Shown here in pieces: positions 1-6,825 of a stretch of 17,619 bases of DNA. The stretch lies in the NCBI GenBank assembly GCA_963751355.1, contig CAVVVS010000038.1, positions 1 through 17,619 on the forward strand. Direction: 5' to 3'. Source of the stretch: CAVVVS01 sp963751355 (GTDB taxonomy: Bacteria; Bacteroidota; Ignavibacteria; Ignavibacteriales; Ignavibacteriaceae). Under the pieces are notes generated by a model that saw only the letters and a program-made list of their open reading frames with translations, made no database searches and was not told the origin of the DNA. The position numbers and the translations under genes were made by a program. The first letter of the stretch is position 1; each line of letters starts with the position of its first letter.

Positions 1-1301
1 TGAACTCACAGAGGGTTTATATGGAAAGGCAGCATTCCGACGGATATATAAATTATCGTACCGGACCTTATCTTGATGAAACAATAACAACCGGCAATAA
101 ATTAACAAGTTCAGGTCCGTTTTATAATTATGAAAATCTTGGAATTTTTAGAATAAGTAAAGATACATCTTTTCTGAGGGAAGCTTATGAATCCGGCAAA
201 AAGTTTTATGGCTGGTGGCTGAAGAATAGGGATAGCAATAATGACGGTATGGCTGAATGGGGTGCTTCCGCTGTGCTTGAATCATTACGTGACGGACAGA
301 TTGCGGTTTGGGATCAGGTGGGCTCGCCCACAAATTTTGATTGTCTCGATTTGAATAGTATGCTTGTAAAGGAAGCTAATTCACTTGCCGAAATGGCAAA
401 ATTATTAAATAAGCCAAATGATTACGTAGCCTGGAAACATGAAGCGGATGCACGGAAAGATTCAATAAATAAATATATGTGGGATCCTGAAACCGGATTT
501 TATTATAATATTACAAAAGATACACATGATTTTAGTTTCAAGAAATCCGGAGATCTAAAAAGGAAAGAGATTATAGGATTTCTTTCTCTCTGGTCAGGCA
601 TTGCCGATAGCTCTCAGGCGGCAATGCTTGTCAAACATTTAACAAACCCGGATGAATTCTGGAGAAAGTACGGAATCCCTTCATTATCTGCAGATGATCC
701 GTATTATAATCCGCAGGGCTACTGGAACGGTCCGGTTTGGGTGCAGTGGCAATATTTAATATTCAAAGGACTTATTAATTACGGTTACATTGATATAGCA
801 AGAGATCTTATGCACCATGTAATTGATAATATGATTTATGAACTAAAAAATAATCACTACTTGTGGGAAATTTACAGCCCCGATCAGCATTGGGCAGGAT
901 GGAACAAAACTTATATCTGGGCAGGGATTGCAGCACGGATGTTAATTGATATGCAAAAATATCATACCGTTGATGTTCATGATAAACATGAATCATCGGT
1001 GCCGGATAAATATAAATTGTATCAAAACTATCCTAATCCGTTTAATCCATCAACGGTAATAAAATATTCTATACCGTTCATAGCCGATAATTCAAGCGTA
1101 AAAGTACAGTTGAATGTTTATGATGTTTTAGGGAATAAAATTAAAGAACTGGTTAATCAGTACCAATATCCGGGTGAACACAATGTCATATTTAACACAG
1201 AAGGAATATCAAGTGGTGTGTATTTCTATCAAATAAAAATTTATCAACCCGGACATTCAAAGTATTTTTCAAAAACAAAAAAAATGATTGTGTTAAGATA
1301 A
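1..1301 (+). CDS. GH63-like glycosidase with T9SS sorting domain (5'-truncated)
   Basis: This is the C-terminal part of an exported GH63-like (MGH1-like) glycosidase. The frame is open to the left edge: bases 3-20 read NSQRVY, matching NSQRVF in the paralogue at 13161-15254. The ATG at 21 is therefore internal, and about 377 residues are missing by that comparison. Visible parts are the motif NRDSNNDGMAEWG, the likely general acid Asp in ESLRD (codon at 291), the substrate-site motif YWNGPVW, and the likely general base Glu in LWEIYSPD (codon at 867). The toroid ends at MLIDMQK, and about 95 residues follow as a type A T9SS sorting domain (YQNYPNPFNPST, VYDVLG, SSGVYF, basic tail). The catalytic roles come from alignment to the GH63 family pattern, in which inverting enzymes act on alpha-glucosides or mannosylglycerate. 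The substrate is unknown. The next gene starts 48 bases downstream, so co-transcription is likely. Confidence 0.88.
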   Translation, partial: NSQRVYMERQHSDGYINYRTGPYLDETITTGNKLTSSGPFYNYENLGIFRISKDTSFLREAYESGKKFYGWWLKNRDSNNDGMAEWGASAVLESLRDGQIAVWDQVGSPTNFDCLDLNSMLVKEANSLAEMAKLLNKPNDYVAWKHEADARKDSINKYMWDPETGFYYNITKDTHDFSFKKSGDLKRKEIIGFLSLWSGIADSSQAAMLVKHLTNPDEFWRKYGIPSLSADDPYYNPQGYWNGPVWVQWQYLIFKGLINYGYIDIARDLMHHVIDNMIYELKNNHYLWEIYSPDQHWAGWNKTYIWAGIAARMLIDMQKYHTVDVHDKHESSVPDKYKLYQNYPNPFNPSTVIKYSIPFIADNSSVKVQLNVYDVLGNKIKELVNQYQYPGEHNVIFNTEGISSGVYFYQIKIYQPGHSKYFSKTKKMIVLR

Positions 1302-1349
1302 GTTAATACGGAAAAATTCGACACAACTTATCCATTGCGATTTTTATTT

Positions 1350-4300
1350 ATGAAATTAAAAAGTTTAATACTAGTAATATTTTTAATGATTATTTATAAT
1401 TCGATATTATTTTCTCAAAACTATTTATCAAATCTTTCGGCAACGAAAGATTCACCGCTCTTTACTACGTATACAGCTCCGCTGAACCGTTCTGAATTTA
1501 CCCTTGACGAAGGATACCAATTCAAATGGTACAATGAAGACGACGGAATAAACTTTGAGACGGATAACGGCGGGAGTCTTTGTCTCGGTTTTAAATTAAA
1601 TAATGATTTTCGTTATAAATTGAGTCAAATGTACAAAGAGCCTGTAATTACAACTTCGTACAGCGACCTTGTAAAGTACTATTATTATCCGTTTCCAGGT
1701 ATAAGAGTGGAGGTATTTTTTGATGTTTACAGTTCACACGCTGCGATCGAAAGTGTAAAAATAATAAATGAAAACGACGGTCCCGTAAATTTAAGCGCAT
1801 ATACGTTTTTCTATCACATGAATGATGTTGTTTCGAACGTAAAAATTACAAACGAGGGAGACGGATTTACTTTTAAACATCAAGAAAATCCTGACGGCTG
1901 GACTTTAGCACACAACATTCCGTATCAACAAGATATAATAGATGCTTATATAATTGATACTACGGCGAATTCTTTTGGTGCATATTTCGATCCGGGTACC
2001 TTGGATATAAAAACTTCGTTATCTACATCATTAAAAATCATGGCTAATTACTGTGTTGAGTGGGGAACTATAATGCATGCAGATAGTACACTGGATCTTA
2101 ACACTCCCCCGGCAGTGCAGCAGGTTATATATTTAAATAATTCCGTAAAAGAAATTTTGACCGAGGACGCTCCTAAGTTTGGAGAAACATCACCGAACAT
2201 TCCCGGTAACGGATATCAGGGTTGTGAGCTAGGAAATTTTAACGATCCGGCTATAGCGGAAGGGGATTCGTTCAGAGTAGTCTTTTCCGATTTAGCTACT
2301 TCCGAAAGAGGTGTAGGTATTGGAATAATTCCTTCCCTGCCTGCCTCCAAAGGAGTTAATGTAAATATTAAAATGGAGAAGGGAAATTTTCCCAAAATTC
2401 CGCAGAATGTTTCTGCACACTTCTCACTTAACAATGAAAGTGCAGTACTGCAATGGGATCAAGTTCCGGGATATTTATACGACATTTACAGAAGAACTGC
2501 GTCAACCCCGGGGCGATACAGTTTGATTGCCGACAGCATAAACGATTCAGGGTATTTTGATTTTAATTTGAATCCTGATAGCATATACGGATATGTGGTT
2601 ATCGGAATTGATTCAATAGGTGATAGGAGCGGACACTCACCGGAAGTGGGAAATATTCAATATTCATATGAACAATTTTTTACCGACATTACCAATCAAG
2701 AACTTTCCGAAAAAATTCCGGATGGAGATTTAAAGATAGCCGCACTTCAAAAAGATTTTAGCATTCCGGCAAACGGTTCTGTCCAGTTAAGAATAATACG
2801 AGGAGTTGCCCCGGCAAATACAAATATTGACAGCTTAGTAAATAACTGTCGTAATTTAACCAATATTAATCTAAATACTTTTGTTACAGATGATGAGCAA
2901 GAATACAGCCGTATTCCGAGGATAACGTTTACGGATAAAGATAAAGAAATGATGTACTGGAGTGCATTTTCAATGATGCGCCAGTGCATGCTTCCCCCGG
3001 AAGGGCAATGCTCATATAATTACAATGTTTACTCGAGAGAACCTCAATGGGGATGGGGGCATGCAGGGCAGGTTTTCCATGAAAATTTATCGATGCTTGC
3101 TTATGCTTATATGGATCCGCAAAGTGCAGAAAATTCTCAAAAAGTTTTTGCGGAACAGATGGATTCAAATCCCAACTGGCAGAAAGGATACATCCCTTAC
3201 AGAACAGGTCCCTATTTAAATGAAGTTAATTATTTAGCAGGAGAATATTCTTCAAATGCTCCGTGGTTCAGCTACGAAAATTGGGAAATTTTTGAAGCGG
3301 GAAATGACACATCTTTCTTGAAAGATATATACGATAAGAGTAAGGAGTTTTACAATTTTTGGGTAACGGACAGGGATGACAATAAAGACGGACTGTCCGA
3401 ATGGGGTGGTCATTCATTCTGGGAATCAGTTAGAGATTATAATGTTATATGGGACTTACTGGGCGGCTGGTCTGATCCGCATAGTGCTAATAAGGTGGAC
3501 GCCCTCGATTTAAATTGTGAACTGGTGATGGAAGCAAAATCTTTATCAAAAATAGCTTATGCATTGGGAATGAATGATGAAGCAGTACAATGGCTGCAAA
3601 AAGCACAGCAGCGAGCAAATCTTATCAATAAATATATGTGGGATGATCAAACGAAATTCTATTACCATGTAATGAAAGATACCCACACATTCACTTATCA
3701 ATCACAAAAAGATTTGAAGCGGAAAGAGCAAATGGGATTTTTGCCTATGTGGGCAGGCATTGCCGATTCAACACAAGCATATTATCTGGATAAAGAAATA
3801 ATGAACACTAATACATTTAACAGACCATCCGGAAATCCGTTATTATCTCACTCGGATCCTTTTGCAGCTTCCGGTTATTACGATCAGCTTTCGGTTTACC
3901 CGGAATGGGTTTATTTGAATTTTACCGGCTTGCTTAAATACGGTTATAAACAGGATGCCGATACTATCGCCCGGCATTTATTTGCCACGGTAATTCAGGT
4001 TCTTAAAGATCATCATGATTTTTATGAATCATACTATGCAGATGCACAGCGTCCGTCAAATTCCTGGCTGCACACATATATATGGACCGGATTAGTAGCG
4101 AGGATGATTTTGGATTTACACAATCAAACGGTAAATGTGCAATTTGAGCATTCCGGTTTACCGGTTAATTATAAACTTTATCAAAATTATCCTAACCCGT
4201 TTAATCCGAATACAACTATAAGTTATGAAATTCCAGCTCCTGCTCACGTAACGATTAATGTATACGATACAATCGGAAGGAAAGTTGCTACTATTGTTAA

Positions 4301-4427
4301 TGAGGAGAAGGCTGCGGGCAAATACCAGGTAAATTTTGATGCCGGTGATCTCTCGAGCGGTGTTTATTTTTTTAGAATTAAATCCGGCAATTTTGTTGCC
4401 ACGAAAGGTATGGTGTTAGCAAAATAA
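1350..4427 (+). CDS. Large GH63-like glycosidase with FnIII-like insert and T9SS sorting domain
   Basis: This is an exported multidomain GH63-like protein of 1025 residues. The ATG at 1350 gives a clean signal peptide (basic start, hydrophobic core, ILFSQ end, about residues 1-23). A TTG at 1335 would only add five residues, and neither start has a clear Shine-Dalgarno. The order is an N-terminal beta-sandwich (about 24-215), an inserted segment (about 216-455) containing a fibronectin III-like domain (about 348-436, with LQWDQVPGYLYDIYRR), the (alpha/alpha)6 toroid (about 528-930), and a T9SS sorting domain (941-1025, YQNYPNPFNPNT). The likely general acid is D696 (WESVRD) and the likely base E893 (FYESYYAD). 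The YWNGPVW motif of its paralogues is replaced here by a YYDQLSVYPEW stretch, so substrate specificity may be changed or activity lost. It is about 330 residues longer than the paralogue at 13161-15254, explained by the insert plus the sorting domain. The next gene begins after one spacer base. Confidence 0.9.
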   Translation: MKLKSLILVIFLMIIYNSILFSQNYLSNLSATKDSPLFTTYTAPLNRSEFTLDEGYQFKWYNEDDGINFETDNGGSLCLGFKLNNDFRYKLSQMYKEPVITTSYSDLVKYYYYPFPGIRVEVFFDVYSSHAAIESVKIINENDGPVNLSAYTFFYHMNDVVSNVKITNEGDGFTFKHQENPDGWTLAHNIPYQQDIIDAYIIDTTANSFGAYFDPGTLDIKTSLSTSLKIMANYCVEWGTIMHADSTLDLNTPPAVQQVIYLNNSVKEILTEDAPKFGETSPNIPGNGYQGCELGNFNDPAIAEGDSFRVVFSDLATSERGVGIGIIPSLPASKGVNVNIKMEKGNFPKIPQNVSAHFSLNNESAVLQWDQVPGYLYDIYRRTASTPGRYSLIADSINDSGYFDFNLNPDSIYGYVVIGIDSIGDRSGHSPEVGNIQYSYEQFFTDITNQELSEKIPDGDLKIAALQKDFSIPANGSVQLRIIRGVAPANTNIDSLVNNCRNLTNINLNTFVTDDEQEYSRIPRITFTDKDKEMMYWSAFSMMRQCMLPPEGQCSYNYNVYSREPQWGWGHAGQVFHENLSMLAYAYMDPQSAENSQKVFAEQMDSNPNWQKGYIPYRTGPYLNEVNYLAGEYSSNAPWFSYENWEIFEAGNDTSFLKDIYDKSKEFYNFWVTDRDDNKDGLSEWGGHSFWESVRDYNVIWDLLGGWSDPHSANKVDALDLNCELVMEAKSLSKIAYALGMNDEAVQWLQKAQQRANLINKYMWDDQTKFYYHVMKDTHTFTYQSQKDLKRKEQMGFLPMWAGIADSTQAYYLDKEIMNTNTFNRPSGNPLLSHSDPFAASGYYDQLSVYPEWVYLNFTGLLKYGYKQDADTIARHLFATVIQVLKDHHDFYESYYADAQRPSNSWLHTYIWTGLVARMILDLHNQTVNVQFEHSGLPVNYKLYQNYPNPFNPNTTISYEIPAPAHVTINVYDTIGRKVATIVNEEKAAGKYQVNFDAGDLSSGVYFFRIKSGNFVATKGMVLAK

Positions 4428-4428
4428 T

Positions 4429-6684
4429 ATGAAGAAAAAGTACCTCAAATTCTCGAACATTTTTATCTTAAGTTTTTGTTTTGCTTTTATAGTAATCGCA
4501 AATATACAAGCACAAACCCGGGTTGGCTTACAAGATAATATGGTGCTTCAAAGTAATTCTTCCGTTAAAATTATTCCTGATAATTATCAAGTAAGAGATG
4601 GGGACGGAAACGGAATTATTCAAATAATAAACAAAAACAACATTATAATAGATGGCGACAGCGTAAATGTTGACGGTGAAACTTTTACGGGATACTTGTT
4701 TTATATTGAAAATTCGGACCATATAACGATAAAGAATTTCTCTTCGGTTAAAGATTTTTATTATGTCGCATTAATAAAAAATTCTAGTAATATCACCGTA
4801 ACCGGCAACAATTTTTCTTTTAACAAAATTGAGCACCAGGGCTGGCTGCACGTCTGGACGGATTGGGGGCAAGAAGAAAGAGGCGGCGGCGTAGTTATGG
4901 ATAGCTGTACAAATTCTACTTTTTCCTCTAATATAATGCAGAACCAGAACGACGGAGTTGCTCTTTATCATTGTAAAAATATCACTATGTATGATAACAA
5001 TCTTTCATGGAACACTGCTTACGGTATAAGAATGTTTTTTACGGATAGCTGCTACATTCATGATAACAATTGTTCGCATGCCAACAGGTGGACAGACCCC
5101 AGCGACTGCGCCGCCATTTTGTTGATCATTTCAAACCATAACAAAGTAACTCATAATGATATTACTTATTCGGGCGATGGAATTTTCCTGGGGCAGTATC
5201 AGTATTCGCAGATTAAGAATGATAATTACTTTGCCTACAATGACGGCTCTTATTCACCGCACAATGCTTTTGAAGCAACATTTGCGGATGGTAATGTTTT
5301 CGTTCATAACAAAGCGAATAACAGCGATTACGGATTTTGGCTAGGCTACTCGTATAACACCAGGTGCGACAGTAACGAAATAAATAACAATCAAACTGCA
5401 GGTATTGCGGTTGATCGCGGTTTTAATAATCACTTCACGGGAGATACCGTCAATTCTAATCCAATTGGAGTGCAGCTTTGGGAAGGCAATCCTATTAGTC
5501 CCTATCAGGATCAAGGCTCTCATGATTATTTAATTAAGGAGTGTGTTTTTAATAGTGACCGCAATGCCGTCACTGCAAGTCAAACGGAAAGCTTGGTAAT
5601 TAAAAACAGCATATTCGATTACAATTATAACGGTGTTGAAATGGACGGTACATCATATTCGGATACGCTTACCGGTAATTCATTCAGCAACAGCATAATG
5701 TACCATATTCAGAATAATTCGACAAATAATATTGACGCTCTAAATAATAAATTTGGTGTTGATGATACTTCTCTAATTGAGGATAAAATTTACGATAAAA
5801 AGGATGATCCATCTAAAGGCAGCGTATTATGGATGCCCTTCATTGGAGGTGCGGTTCCGCAAATTCAACTTACACCCCCTGCTGATTTGGCGGAACCCCC
5901 TTCAATGTGGACAGTTTACCCTGCGGATGGAAGACTTACAACGGCAACATGGGATTCAACAGAAAAGAAATACGGATCTGCTTCATTAAAAATCTTCACT
6001 AAAAGCGGTTTTGATGTTATGATAAATTATTGGCCCGGCAGTGGTAAAATTGCAAAATGGGATTTATCAAAGTACTCAGAACTGCATGTTTGGATTAAGG
6101 CATTCAATGCAAATAACGGATTATTTCAAAATAATTCAATCAGGATCGGAAATAACAGTGGAGGATATTTTAATTATACTGCTCCCTCAAGTGAGCTGTC
6201 AAGTGCGGTCGGGCAGTGGAAAGAATTTACAATTCCTTTAGCCGGCAATTCCACATGGCAAAGAACAATTATAGGGAATGTTTCCTTATCAAATATTAGT
6301 TATGTTCAAATTCATGCAGACACATGGGATTTTGGCTTTATTCTATATATAGACGGGTTAAGTTTTACGAATCCGACAGATGTAAATGAGAAAAAACAAA
6401 TTCCTCTAAGCTTTTCGCTTAAGCAAAATTATCCAAATCCGTTTAATCCGTCAACAACGATTGAATACACAATACCGGATGTCAGTGCAGGAAATATGGT
6501 CCCGGTGCATTTAACAATTTATGATGTCATCGGAAATGTTGTAAAAGATTTGGTTAACGGTAATAAACAACCAGGTAATTATAAAGTTGAGTTTGATGCG
6601 TCGCATTTATCAAGCGGAATATATTTCTACCGTCTGAGAGCAGGAAAATTTTTATCAACCAAGAAAATGATTTTACTTAAATAG
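4429..6684 (+). CDS. Secreted right-handed parallel beta-helix protein with CBM-like and T9SS sorting domains
   Basis: The 751-residue product has a signal peptide (about 1-28, ending NIQAQ). A long right-handed beta-helix follows (about 40-470), seen as many short Asn/Asp-rich turns such as SSNITVTGNNFSFN, KNITMYDNNLSWN and NHNKVTHNDITYSGDGIFL. This is the pattern of NosD-type and pectate-lyase-like beta-helices. Residues about 490-650 look like a galactose-binding-type beta-sandwich (KKYGSASLKIF, LSKYSELHVWIKAF, VGQWKEFTIPL, FGFILYIDGLSF), similar to carbohydrate-binding modules that follow polysaccharide enzymes. Residues 663-751 are a type A T9SS sorting domain (QNYPNPFNPST). Beta-helix proteins include polysaccharide lyases, hydrolases and epimerases as well as binding proteins, and I see no catalytic signature that decides between them. 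The one-base gap after the GH63-like gene implies translational coupling and a shared glycan target. Confidence 0.88.
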   Translation: MKKKYLKFSNIFILSFCFAFIVIANIQAQTRVGLQDNMVLQSNSSVKIIPDNYQVRDGDGNGIIQIINKNNIIIDGDSVNVDGETFTGYLFYIENSDHITIKNFSSVKDFYYVALIKNSSNITVTGNNFSFNKIEHQGWLHVWTDWGQEERGGGVVMDSCTNSTFSSNIMQNQNDGVALYHCKNITMYDNNLSWNTAYGIRMFFTDSCYIHDNNCSHANRWTDPSDCAAILLIISNHNKVTHNDITYSGDGIFLGQYQYSQIKNDNYFAYNDGSYSPHNAFEATFADGNVFVHNKANNSDYGFWLGYSYNTRCDSNEINNNQTAGIAVDRGFNNHFTGDTVNSNPIGVQLWEGNPISPYQDQGSHDYLIKECVFNSDRNAVTASQTESLVIKNSIFDYNYNGVEMDGTSYSDTLTGNSFSNSIMYHIQNNSTNNIDALNNKFGVDDTSLIEDKIYDKKDDPSKGSVLWMPFIGGAVPQIQLTPPADLAEPPSMWTVYPADGRLTTATWDSTEKKYGSASLKIFTKSGFDVMINYWPGSGKIAKWDLSKYSELHVWIKAFNANNGLFQNNSIRIGNNSGGYFNYTAPSSELSSAVGQWKEFTIPLAGNSTWQRTIIGNVSLSNISYVQIHADTWDFGFILYIDGLSFTNPTDVNEKKQIPLSFSLKQNYPNPFNPSTTIEYTIPDVSAGNMVPVHLTIYDVIGNVVKDLVNGNKQPGNYKVEFDASHLSSGIYFYRLRAGKFLSTKKMILLK

Positions 6685-6710
6685 TTCAATTCGGAACTAT
6701 TTAAATTTTA
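6677..6710 (+). terminator. Probable intrinsic terminator overlapping the stop codon
   Basis: The arms TTAAATAGTTC (6677-6687) and GAACTATTTAA (6694-6704) are perfect 11-bp complements around a six-base loop. A short run, ATTTTAT, follows. The stem contains the TAG stop codon (6682-6684) of the beta-helix gene. The stem is AT-rich and the T-tract short, so termination may be partial. It marks the likely end of the first transcription unit. Confidence 0.55.
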
Positions 6711-6751
6711 TGTGAATTTATAAATAACAATTTGTTTCATCATGTACCTCG

Positions 6752-6806
6752 CAGATTCCGGTGAGTGATATACCCAAGCGATTGGTATTCACTCTTCCGG
6801 AATCTG
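6752..6806. repeat. Long imperfect inverted repeat just upstream of the FGE-fusion gene
   Basis: The left arm (6752-6774) begins CAGATTCCGG and the right arm (6784-6806) ends CCGGAATCTG. With one T/AA internal mismatch and one bulged T, about 21 base pairs form (10 + 6 + 5) around the nine-base loop CAAGCGATT. It ends 19 bases before the start codon at 6826. No T-tract follows on either strand, so it does not look like a standard intrinsic terminator. It could be a 5'-UTR hairpin, a protein-binding palindrome or a dispersed palindromic repeat; the sequence alone does not decide. Confidence 0.7.
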
Positions 6807-6825
6807 ATAAAAATAAAGTGGAGTT

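Noticed and set aside
21..23. ATG at 21 as the true start of the first gene
   Set aside because: Codons 3-20 (NSQRVY) match the paralogue, and the catalytic toroid would begin mid-domain, so the gene is cut by the window edge.
1335..1349. TTG start five codons upstream of the ATG at 1350
   Set aside because: It has no Shine-Dalgarno and only adds RFLF after the start residue in front of a normal signal peptide.
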